NCBI GenBank assembly: GCA_030613125.1
Contig: JAUWMO010000202.1
Coordinates: forward strand, 1-6,363
Source: Bacteroidota bacterium
GTDB lineage: Bacteria > Bacteroidota > Bacteroidia > Bacteroidales > VadinHA17
Direction of reading: 5' to 3'
Length of the DNA stretch: 6,363 bases
Positions within the stretch are counted from its first letter, which is position 1. Each line of letters opens with the position of its first letter. Of this stretch, positions 1-6,363 are shown one piece after another. Below the pieces are notes generated by a model that saw only the letters and a program-made list of their open reading frames with translations, was not told the DNA's origin and made no database searches. The translations under genes were made by a program, and so were the position numbers.

Positions 1-1136
1 ATGTATTTCAAACGGGGTCTGGTACTTCAACCAATATGAACGCCAATGAAGTCATTGCAAATCTTGCCTTGGTTAAAATGGGTAAAGAAAAAGGAGAGTA
101 TCAATATTGCCACCCAAATAATCATGTGAATCTTTCACAATCAACTAATGATACTTATCCTACTGCAATTAAAATTGCATTGATTAATAGTAATGATTCA
201 CTGATGACTGATTTAGAAAAACTTGTTGGTGCTTTCCGAAAAAAAGCAAGGGAATTTGCCCATGTAATTAAAATGGGAAGGACCCAATTGCAAGATGCAG
301 TACCAATGACTCTCGGACAATCATTTGAAGCTTACGCTACAACCCTTGATGAAGAAGTACAAAGGCTTGACGAAAATTCAAAATTGTTTCTTGAAGTGAA
401 TATGGGTGGAACTGCTATCGGTACAGGTATTAATGCTGATCCAGGATATTCGAAAGAAGTAATTTACTGTTTACGAAAAATTACTAAACTTCCGGTAGTT
501 ATCGCAAAGAACCTCATTGAAGCTACTCAGGATACAGGGGCCTTTGTAATGTATTCATCTGCTATTAAACGATTAGCAATAAAACTATCGAAAATTTCTA
601 ATGATTTACGTCTTCTTTCATCAGGACCAAGAACAGGGATCAATGAGATTAATTTACCTCCAGTGCAACCAGGATCTTCCATAATGCCGGGAAAGGTGAA
701 TCCTGTGATACCTGAAGTAGTTAATCAGATAGCCTTCAAAGTTATAGGTAACGATTTGACTGTAAGCATGGCTGCTGAAGCAGGCCAGTTAGAACTAAAT
801 GTGATGGAACCGGTAATTGTTCAAAGTCTTTTTGAATCCATTGAGATGCTTAGAAATGGTATGTCAACACTCCGTACCCGGTGTATCAAGGATATCACTG
901 CAAATGAAGAACGAAACCGTCAGCTGGTGAAAAACAGTATTGGGTTGGTGACTGCATTGAATCCGGTACTTGGATATGAGACCAGTACCCAATTAGCAAG
1001 TGAAGCTCTCGAAACCAATAAGGGAGTATATGAACTGGTCCTTGAAAAAAAACTTCTTTCAAAAACTGAATTGGACCATCTTTTGTCCCCAGAGAATATG
1101 ATAAAACCATATAAGTTACAAACCCCTGACAAATGA
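1..1136 (+). CDS. aspA: Aspartate ammonia-lyase (aspartase), 5'-partial
   Basis: This enzyme reversibly deaminates L-aspartate to fumarate and ammonia in the cytoplasm, linking amino-acid catabolism to the TCA cycle or fumarate respiration. The reading frame is open from base 3 (VFQTGSGTSTNMNANE), so the Met codon at 36 is internal and about 95 N-terminal residues lie outside the window. 377 residues are visible. Numbered from that internal Met, the family motifs are STND (36-39), GRTQLQDAVP (81-90) and the superfamily signature GSSIMPGKVN (213-222). By analogy with Bacillus aspartase, the first Ser of that signature is the catalytic base on the flexible loop, and Lys220 and Asn222 are substrate-binding residues. 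The following NPVIPEVVNQ and the MAAEAGQLELNVMEPV stretch match aspartase rather than class II fumarase. The C-terminus, ending LQTPDK, is slightly shorter than in E. coli AspA. The gene converges on the xseB end of the opposite operon. Family assignment is very secure. Confidence 0.96.
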   Translation, partial: VFQTGSGTSTNMNANEVIANLALVKMGKEKGEYQYCHPNNHVNLSQSTNDTYPTAIKIALINSNDSLMTDLEKLVGAFRKKAREFAHVIKMGRTQLQDAVPMTLGQSFEAYATTLDEEVQRLDENSKLFLEVNMGGTAIGTGINADPGYSKEVIYCLRKITKLPVVIAKNLIEATQDTGAFVMYSSAIKRLAIKLSKISNDLRLLSSGPRTGINEINLPPVQPGSSIMPGKVNPVIPEVVNQIAFKVIGNDLTVSMAAEAGQLELNVMEPVIVQSLFESIEMLRNGMSTLRTRCIKDITANEERNRQLVKNSIGLVTALNPVLGYETSTQLASEALETNKGVYELVLEKKLLSKTELDHLLSPENMIKPYKLQTPDK

Positions 1137-1206
1137 TTAGGGGTATTCGTTGGTAACATAAAGCGTTAATTATCAATATAATTTAGTGATAACCATCCCT
1201 ATGAAA

Positions 1207-1238
1207 TACTACTTTGTAGTAAAGGCTTTGCCTTTTTT
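1207..1238 (+). terminator. Tandem hairpins with T-tract, probable aspA terminator
   Basis: Two perfect inverted repeats, each a 6-bp stem around a TTT loop, lie back to back 71 bases after the aspA stop. They are TACTAC-TTT-GTAGTA (1207-1221) and AAAGGC-TTT-GCCTTT (1221-1235), sharing base 1221. The second runs directly into further Ts (to 1238), which is the layout of a short intrinsic terminator on the plus strand. The GGCTT at 1224-1228 can alternatively pair with AAGCC at 1247-1251, giving a longer bulged stem, so the folds compete. The terminator role is inferred from position and shape only. Confidence 0.5.
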
Positions 1239-1253
1239 CACAGGGCAAGCCAT

Positions 1254-1287
1254 AGAAAAACCAATCTATAGTCTTTGTTTTTCTTTT
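1254..1287. terminator. AT-rich inverted repeat in convergent spacer, possible terminator
   Basis: An exact 8-base inverted repeat, AGAAAAAC (1254-1261) and GTTTTTCT (1277-1284), encloses a 15-base loop and is followed by TTT on the plus strand. It lies 15 bases beyond the xseB stop codon and could help end transcription of the minus-strand operon, the plus-strand aspA transcript, or both. The stem has only two G:C pairs, so it would be weak, and the minus-strand side lacks a trailing T run. Treat this as a plausible but soft call. Confidence 0.3.
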
Positions 1288-1299
1288 AAGTGAATGTTC

Positions 1300-1506
1300 C
1301 TATTCATCTTCATCCATTTCTTTAAGTATCTTTTCCACCTCTACTTCTGTTTTTCGGAGTTTCTCACGACAAACCTTCATCAGATGAGCAACACGCTTTA
1401 CGGTTGCAGTGAGTTCATCTACATCCAATTCCTCATTTTCGATTTTCTTAAGGATATCTCCCATCTCCCGAAGAGCTTCTCCATATGTTAATTCTTTTTT
1501 TGCCAT
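1300..1506 (-). CDS. xseB: Exonuclease VII small subunit
   Basis: XseB is the small all-helical subunit of exonuclease VII, several copies of which bind the long C-terminal helices of XseA. The complex degrades single-stranded DNA from both ends and acts in mismatch repair and removal of toxic DNA. The 68-residue product shows the family pattern TYGEALREMGDILKKIENEEL near the start, then DVDELTATVKR and a CREKLRKTEVEVEKIL helix, ending in an acidic tail (MDEDE). Its length is normal for XseB. I prefer the ATG at 1506 (MAKKELTYGEAL) because family members begin just before this block. An in-frame TTG at 1518 would add four residues (MNNY) and overlap the TGA of the preceding kinase gene. No Shine-Dalgarno sequence is evident for either start. 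It is the last gene of the operon and is separated from its partner xseA by two kinase genes. Confidence 0.93.
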   Translation of the reverse strand: MAKKELTYGEALREMGDILKKIENEELDVDELTATVKRVAHLMKVCREKLRKTEVEVEKILKEMDEDE

Positions 1507-1514
1507 ATAATTAT

Positions 1515-3464
1515 TCAATTTTTTGGTTTGTTAGCGGGAAGGATTATGTTAAAATTACTTCCTTTGCCAACTTGACTCTCCATATCAATATATCCATCGT
1601 TTAATTCAACAAATTCCTTTGCAATGATTAGACCAAGTCCGGTACCCCGTTCATTAGAGGTACCTTTTGTTGTAAAGTGTAAGTCAGTCCTGAATAATTT
1701 TTCCTGGTCTTCAGGACTGATCCCGCGACCTGTATCGGAAACAACAACAATAATTTTCCCATTTTTGCGATCTGTTTTGATTCTGATTTCATTACCCTTA
1801 TCAATGAATTTTATTGCATTCTGTACAATGTTTCTTAAAGCAGAGCTTAGCAGATTTGGATCTGCAAATGCCACACAATCTTCAGATAATTCTGTTTTTA
1901 CTTGAATTTCTTTTTTTTCAGCTAATACTTTAACATTTGAGAGAACATCTAAAACAATTTTATTTATATCTATATCTTCCTTTTTAGTGACAATCTGACC
2001 TGTTTGACTACGGCTCCATTGCAATAAATTTTCAAGTAATTGAAAAGTATCGGTAGCAGCCTGATAAATTATATTGCTGTAATGATTGATTTCTGATTTG
2101 TTTAAACGATGTGACTCTTCATTTAGTAAAGAAGCAAATCCGAGAAGTGCATTAAACGGATTGATCAGATCATGTGCGAGTACAGAGAAAAGTTTATTTT
2201 TAGTGTTCCCCATGTTTTTTAAATTACTTTCTGACCTAAGCAATTCTTTTTGTACCTTTTGAAGTTCTCTCCTTTTTTCTTTTAATGTTTTGACCAATTT
2301 TCTTTTATGAATATAAATTCTTGAACTAATTACTACGGTGATACTAAGAACCCCAAATACTATGAATGCAAGAAATTCCAGACGCTTCTGTCTTCCGATT
2401 TCTGCAACTCTTATTTCATTTTTTCTTTTCAATATGTCTAGTTCATTTTTCTTTCTGTCATAATCATATTTCATTTCCAGAAAAGACAATTTATTTTCCT
2501 GATTCATTCTCCTTAAAGTATCTTTTAGATGGAAAGCTTCTTTTTGAAGAAACAAAGCTTTCTTGTAATTTCCTTTTTCCACGTATAACTTTGAAAGTGC
2601 CACATCTAAATCAGCAATAATGTCAAGATAATCTTCTTCTTTTGCAAGGGATAAAGCTTCATTGAAATGATTCTGTGCCAGGAACAGGTTTCCCTCATCC
2701 ATAAATGTATTCCCTGCAATGTATGCAATTCTTGTCATTTCAGGTTTAAAATCATGAGCTAAAGCAATTTTTAAAGCCTGGAAAAAGTAATTTCTTGCTA
2801 AAGCATACTCCTCAGATTTTCTTTTAATAGTCCCTATTGAGGTCAGGACAATCATCCTATTATAATGATCGTTTGCCTGGTTCAGAAACTCCAGGCTTTG
2901 GTTATAATAATCCAACGCTTTGTCGAATCGCATTGCCTTCAGATAGACTTCTGCAATATTTTTATACCGGATCCCACATTTCAGAGAATCAGATTTCAAT
3001 TTTGCTATCTTAAGAGACTTATGATAATATTGAAGACTATGGATAGTATCACCCATATTAAAATAATTAAGTCCTAAATTAAAGTAAGAGTTTTCCATTC
3101 CTGTTGTATCAAGCAATTGCTCTCTTATTTCAGTCTCATCTAAATAATACTGCAATGCTTCTGAGAACATTTCAACTCTTGAGTAGATATTTCCGATTTT
3201 GTTATATGAATCAGCAATCCACCTCTGATTGTTCTTTCTAAGTCCTATTTCAAGTGACTGATTAGCATATTCAAGACTCTTTTCAAGAGATATGGCAGCA
3301 TATTCATCGATTAATTCACCAAGGATTAAGATCTTGATATAATCAGAAGCATCTGCAAACAAACTCTCTAAACTATCTGTCCTGGTTTGTCCACTGATTC
3401 TGAATACGCTTAGATACAGGACGAAAAGAGTCAGGATAATATGTCTCGTTTTGATTTTCATCAT
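1515..3464 (-). CDS. TPR-repeat transmembrane sensor histidine kinase, catalytically intact
   Basis: This 649-residue protein is a membrane sensor kinase of the Bacteroidota TPR type. Residues 1-26 look like an export signal with a hydrophobic core and an ISGQ end. Residues 42-319 contain about seven TPR units in a regular 40-residue phase, predicted to face the periplasm. A charged coiled coil (about 315-360), one membrane helix (about 362-385) and a second coiled coil (about 387-418) follow. The cytoplasmic kinase has an H-box LAHDLINPF with phosphoacceptor His431. The ATPase domain has the N-box NIVQNAIKF (Asn545, Asn549), DTGRGI (577-582) and GTGLGL (607-612), all intact. There is no receiver or output domain, so a separate response regulator is expected; none lies in the window. 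The ATG overlaps the preceding stop by four bases (ATGA), implying translational coupling. The signal sensed is unknown. Domain assignment is strong; topology and ligand are inference. Confidence 0.93.
   Translation of the reverse strand: MMKIKTRHIILTLFVLYLSVFRISGQTRTDSLESLFADASDYIKILILGELIDEYAAISLEKSLEYANQSLEIGLRKNNQRWIADSYNKIGNIYSRVEMFSEALQYYLDETEIREQLLDTTGMENSYFNLGLNYFNMGDTIHSLQYYHKSLKIAKLKSDSLKCGIRYKNIAEVYLKAMRFDKALDYYNQSLEFLNQANDHYNRMIVLTSIGTIKRKSEEYALARNYFFQALKIALAHDFKPEMTRIAYIAGNTFMDEGNLFLAQNHFNEALSLAKEEDYLDIIADLDVALSKLYVEKGNYKKALFLQKEAFHLKDTLRRMNQENKLSFLEMKYDYDRKKNELDILKRKNEIRVAEIGRQKRLEFLAFIVFGVLSITVVISSRIYIHKRKLVKTLKEKRRELQKVQKELLRSESNLKNMGNTKNKLFSVLAHDLINPFNALLGFASLLNEESHRLNKSEINHYSNIIYQAATDTFQLLENLLQWSRSQTGQIVTKKEDIDINKIVLDVLSNVKVLAEKKEIQVKTELSEDCVAFADPNLLSSALRNIVQNAIKFIDKGNEIRIKTDRKNGKIIVVVSDTGRGISPEDQEKLFRTDLHFTTKGTSNERGTGLGLIIAKEFVELNDGYIDMESQVGKGSNFNIILPANKPKN
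3461..3464 (-). other. ATGA start/stop overlap between the two kinase genes
   Basis: On the minus strand the bases read ATGA: the TGA ends the upstream kinase-like gene (...FETHT) and the ATG starts the downstream kinase (MMKIKT). Such overlaps usually mean one ribosome run reinitiates, keeping the two products in a near-fixed ratio. A second in-frame ATG follows directly (3459-3461), so initiation could slip by one codon with little effect on the protein. Confidence 0.85.
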
Positions 3465-5422
3465 GTATGTGTCTCAAAACTTAATGGTATTGCTGAAAGT
3501 GTAAACCAGAAAGTGCTGCCACTATGAGGTTTACTTTTAACTCCAATATCTCCGCCATGAACCTTTACAAGTTCTTTACAGAGGATAAGTCCAATACCGG
3601 TTCCTTCTTCACCTGCTGTGCCTTTTGTGGAAAAATTATAATCTATGCGAAAAAGTTTATTAATATTCTCCGGTTTAATTCCAACACCAGTATCTGAAAT
3701 GCTAATTTTTATTTTATCCTTAATATGATTTGTACTAATTTTTATTGTTTCTTTTTCAGGAGTAAATTTTATAGCATTGCCAATCAGGTTCCTCAGGATA
3801 ATCAACAAAATATCCGGGTCAGCAAAAACCTTTAATTTCTTTCGGATATTAATCTTAATTTGAATATCCTTTGCTTTAATTAAAGGTTCTTGTAATTCCA
3901 AAACAGTTTGAACTTTTTCTTTTATTAACAGATATTCAGGAGAATAATTTATTTTATCTGTCTGAGCTTGTGACAAGTGCAGAAGGTTGTCAATTAAATT
4001 GAACAGGTTCTTTGCAGATCTGTATATCTGGCCAGAATATTCTTTTATCTCTTTTTTATTTAAATTATATGTTCTGGTTTTTAGTTTTTTAGTAAGTTTC
4101 AGAAATGACTTAAAATGGTTGATCAAATCGTTAGTTATAACAGAAAAGAATTTATCCTTTGACCGGTTTAATTCATTAAGTTTATGCTCAGCTCTTTCAA
4201 ACTCCTGATTTGAAAGATACAACTGAAGGTTTTTTTCCCTGGTTATGTTAGCAGTGTTCTTCCTGGCTTGTAATAATATGTTGGTCAGGATGAGGCCTGA
4301 AAATAACAAACCTGAAAAAATGATTAAAAAGATACCAACATACTTCTGCTTTTTTATTTCTATCCTTTGTAGTTCCTGGTCTTTTCTGAGTAATTGTATT
4401 TCTTTTAACTGGTAATCAGTATCAAGTATAACTTGCTTTTCCAATATCTGGTCAGAGCTGGTTTGCTGGAAAATACTATCCTCATCTTGGGTAAAAATTT
4501 CATAATGAAACAGTGCTTTTTTATAATTATTTTTAATTACATAATAATTGGATAAGTATTTATGAATATCTGTGATCAGATCTCTGTTTTGAAGTAGTTC
4601 AGCGAGAGACAATGATTCTTGAAGATAAATAAAACTATCATCATATCTTTTCTCCAGGAAAAGTAATTCAGCCAAATTAAATTCAGAAACAGCAATACCG
4701 GCCAGGTTATTAGTTATCTCATAAATCTCAATTGCCAGTTGATGGTAATTTCTTGACTTTTCATAATCTTTTTCAGATTTATACAAAGTACCAAGATTTA
4801 TATATATATCAGCAATTCCTTCACGATCCCCGAGCTTCTGGTATATATCAAGGGTTTGATTTGCATATTCTAATGCATTTTCAATATCATTCATCTCTAT
4901 GTATATCACTGCAAGATTATTCAAATTAATTGCAATATTTGTCAATTCTTCAGTCTCCCTGTTGATCAAAAGAGATTTTTCAATGTATTTAATTGCCTGA
5001 TTGTAGTTCTTGTATTCCAGGTAGATTAAAGCAATATTATTAAATGATCCTGCAATTCCTTCTTTATCATTAATTTTTTCTCTTTTTTTCAGAGAACTCA
5101 GGTAAAGGTCCATAGCCTTCCTGTAGTCTGCAATTAAATAATACACATTTCCCATTCTGTTTTCAGCATCAGCAATTCCCCATGTCCAATCTGATTTGTC
5201 ACTAATTTCGAAGGCCTTTTCAGCATTTTCCATGCTTGAGATCATGGAAAGAGACAAGTAGCATCTTGAAAGCTCAATATATATACTGACTTTAGTACTA
5301 TCATTAACCACAGGTAATTCTGATTTAAGTGAATCAATATAGTTAGTTTGCCCTATTACAAATGGTATAGTTGTAACGGCAATGATGAAGGACATAAGTA
5401 TTGTTTTGAATTCCCTTTTCAT
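3461..5422 (-). CDS. TPR-repeat transmembrane histidine-kinase homologue lacking the phosphoacceptor His (putative pseudokinase)
   Basis: This 653-residue protein is a tandem paralogue of the kinase immediately downstream. Residues 1-25 form an export signal (hydrophobic core, ending FVIGQ). Residues 42-315 hold about seven 40-residue TPR units, clearest at 84-280 (for example GNVYYLIADYRKAMDLY and LAVIYIEMNDIENALEY). A coiled coil, a membrane helix at about 361-385 and a linker coiled coil follow. The ATPase domain looks complete: N-box NLIGNAIKF (Asn545, Asn549), DTGVGI (577-582), GTGIGL (607-612). The H-box, however, reads VITNDLINHF. Residue 431, the expected phosphoacceptor His, is Asn (AAC, 4130-4132), and the Pro at 436 is His (CAT, 4115-4117). 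Asp432 and Asn435 of the catalytic box are kept. The frame is open throughout, so this is not a decayed gene. It probably acts as a signalling partner, phosphatase or heterodimer subunit, but that is inference. It starts 25 bases after xseA; no Shine-Dalgarno is clear. Confidence 0.92.
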   Translation of the reverse strand: MKREFKTILMSFIIAVTTIPFVIGQTNYIDSLKSELPVVNDSTKVSIYIELSRCYLSLSMISSMENAEKAFEISDKSDWTWGIADAENRMGNVYYLIADYRKAMDLYLSSLKKREKINDKEGIAGSFNNIALIYLEYKNYNQAIKYIEKSLLINRETEELTNIAINLNNLAVIYIEMNDIENALEYANQTLDIYQKLGDREGIADIYINLGTLYKSEKDYEKSRNYHQLAIEIYEITNNLAGIAVSEFNLAELLFLEKRYDDSFIYLQESLSLAELLQNRDLITDIHKYLSNYYVIKNNYKKALFHYEIFTQDEDSIFQQTSSDQILEKQVILDTDYQLKEIQLLRKDQELQRIEIKKQKYVGIFLIIFSGLLFSGLILTNILLQARKNTANITREKNLQLYLSNQEFERAEHKLNELNRSKDKFFSVITNDLINHFKSFLKLTKKLKTRTYNLNKKEIKEYSGQIYRSAKNLFNLIDNLLHLSQAQTDKINYSPEYLLIKEKVQTVLELQEPLIKAKDIQIKINIRKKLKVFADPDILLIILRNLIGNAIKFTPEKETIKISTNHIKDKIKISISDTGVGIKPENINKLFRIDYNFSTKGTAGEEGTGIGLILCKELVKVHGGDIGVKSKPHSGSTFWFTLSAIPLSFETHT

Positions 5423-5447
5423 ATTTCTTTTTATACGGACCGAAATA

Positions 5448-6363
5448 TTATTTTTTCTTATCCCTTAATGAAATTTTTTCTATCTTACTTACTGATTTGC
5501 CATGGTAAAATATTGTGGTTAATAAATGTCCCTTTTTCAGTCTTGCTGCATCTTTTATGACATTACCCTCGAAGCAGGATATACTGTAACCCCGCTGAAG
5601 TATGTTATCTGGATCGAGCAGTTTAGTTACTCGTTCAAATAGATCCAGCTTGTGTCCCTGATTTATTGTCAATTGATTTACAGAATACTTAGTTGTTTTT
5701 TTGATATTAGTAAGTTGATATACTGATCCCGCTAAAAGATCTTTTATACTAAATTTAAATTCCGAATATAGGTTTTTAAATCTGTTTTTCTGCAGATGAA
5801 GATATCTCTCAAGAACAGACCTGGCAGAAAAAGCAATTTGATTTAATTCTCGAAGTTGAAAATGCTTGGCATTGTTTACCATTGGTGCGAATTGGACACT
5901 TATCTGTTCCAGATTTCTGCGGTTCTCAATTAGAATCTCCTGTATCCTTTCAATAATGAGTCTTTGAATCTCGTTAGTATTGTTTTCCAGATTAAGATAT
6001 GAACTGATCAGGAATTCTGCTACTGCAGTTGGTGTTTTAAGGCTTTTAAAAGCTACCATGTCGGTAACTGATTCATCTTTTTCGTGTCCAATACCGGTTA
6101 GTACCGGGAGAGGGAATTGGGCAATATGACTTGCCAGTGTGTAATTATCAAAACAACTAAGATCTGTTTGTGAACCCCCACCTCTGATAATTATTACAAT
6201 ATCGAAAAATGATTCATACTGAAAAATCTGGTCTAATGCTTCCGTTATTGACCCAACTGCTTCTTTACCTTGCATTAGCGCAGGAAAAAGTTTTGTGATG
6301 AATTTATAGTTATATAGATTATCTTCAAGTTGATGAAGGAAATCTTCTAAGCCGGCAGATGTT
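5448..6363 (-). CDS. xseA: Exonuclease VII large subunit, N-terminus outside window
   Basis: XseA is the catalytic subunit of exonuclease VII, which cuts single-stranded DNA into oligonucleotides. The frame is open to the window edge (first full codon at 6362, reading TSAGLEDFLHQL), so the Met at 6275 is internal. About 150 N-terminal residues, including the OB-fold DNA-binding domain, are missing. 304 residues are visible. Numbered from the edge, the four residues reported as essential in E. coli XseA (Asp155, Arg205, His238, Asp241) align with Asp7, Arg60 of RGGGS, and His93 and Asp96 of GIGHEKD. TPTAVAEFLI (110-119) follows. The middle is a long, charged helical region where XseB would bind, and the C-terminal module carries LQRGYSIS (RGYS begins at 257) and ends in DKKK. 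The active site therefore appears complete. It is the first visible gene of the minus-strand operon; its promoter lies outside the window. Confidence 0.96.
   Translation of the reverse strand, partial: TSAGLEDFLHQLEDNLYNYKFITKLFPALMQGKEAVGSITEALDQIFQYESFFDIVIIIRGGGSQTDLSCFDNYTLASHIAQFPLPVLTGIGHEKDESVTDMVAFKSLKTPTAVAEFLISSYLNLENNTNEIQRLIIERIQEILIENRRNLEQISVQFAPMVNNAKHFQLRELNQIAFSARSVLERYLHLQKNRFKNLYSEFKFSIKDLLAGSVYQLTNIKKTTKYSVNQLTINQGHKLDLFERVTKLLDPDNILQRGYSISCFEGNVIKDAARLKKGHLLTTIFYHGKSVSKIEKISLRDKKK

Noticed and set aside
1..1136. Class II fumarase or argininosuccinate lyase instead of aspartase
   Set aside because: All share GSSxMPxKxN, but the downstream NPVIPEVVNQ, the GRTQLQDAVPMTLGQ block and the GEYQY / NNHVN region follow E. 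coli-type aspartase throughout.
895..1176. Minus-strand reading frames opposite the end of aspA (895-1176 and 920-1159)
   Set aside because: They lie antisense to strongly conserved aspartase codons, have no recognisable motifs, and overlap each other in different frames.
1294..1491. Plus-strand reading frame opposite xseB
   Set aside because: Phe-rich low-complexity product that is the antisense of the conserved XseB helix; no plausible start context.
3461..5422. The kinase homologue as a decaying pseudogene
   Set aside because: The full-length frame has no stops or frameshifts, keeps every ATP-binding motif and is tightly packed in the operon; only the phosphoacceptor box is altered.
1507..5447. 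The two kinase genes as a recent mobile-element insertion between xseA and xseB
   Set aside because: No transposase, integrase, target-site duplication or terminal inverted repeats are visible at either junction, and the gene ends overlap or nearly touch as in a settled operon.
5423..5447. Promoter for the kinases in the 25-base gap after xseA
   Set aside because: The gap is AT-rich and contains only a tiny CGG-A-CCG palindrome; I see no convincing Bacteroidota -33/-7 pair, so read-through from xseA is the simpler view.
1624..5560. Short plus-strand reading frames opposite the kinases and the xseA end (for example 1624-1905, 2366-2620, 3987-4208, 4732-4929, 5348-5560)
   Set aside because: All are antisense shadows of well-supported genes, with no domain signature and unnatural hydrophobic or aromatic composition.

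Overview
This window looks like a chromosomal segment of a Bacteroidota bacterium, probably a member of the Bacteroidia. The evidence is low-to-moderate GC with AT-rich gene starts that lack clear Shine-Dalgarno sequences, and a pair of TPR / transmembrane / histidine-kinase proteins with export signals ending in ...GQ. Both are typical of that phylum. No mobile element, tRNA, rRNA or CRISPR array is visible.

Layout. The plus strand carries the 3' four-fifths of aspartate ammonia-lyase (aspA, 1-1136, 5' end cut by the window). A 163-base convergent spacer (1137-1299) follows and holds several inverted repeats that probably end transcription. The rest of the window, 1300-6363, is one tightly packed minus-strand gene series. 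In transcription order it is: xseA (exonuclease VII large subunit, N-terminus cut by the window edge), a TPR sensor-kinase-like protein (3461-5422), a second TPR sensor histidine kinase (1515-3464), and xseB (exonuclease VII small subunit, 1300-1506). Gaps are 25 nt, then a 4-nt ATGA overlap, then 8 nt (or a TTG/TGA overlap if xseB starts upstream), so these four genes very likely form one operon.

How the genes may work together. XseA and XseB form one nuclease that degrades single-stranded DNA. Here their genes are separated by about 4 kb of signalling genes. The two kinases are tandem paralogues. From about residue 42 onward they share the same 40-residue TPR phase, the membrane segment and every ATPase motif at identical residue numbers. 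The downstream protein has an intact phosphoacceptor box with His431. In the upstream protein residue 431 is Asn, and a His sits five residues later where Pro is expected, while the ATP-binding motifs stay intact. The pair therefore looks like a catalytic histidine kinase plus a pseudokinase partner, embedded inside an exonuclease VII operon. No response regulator is visible. This kinase/pseudokinase pair between xseA and xseB is the most noteworthy feature of the window; any functional link to DNA repair is inference.
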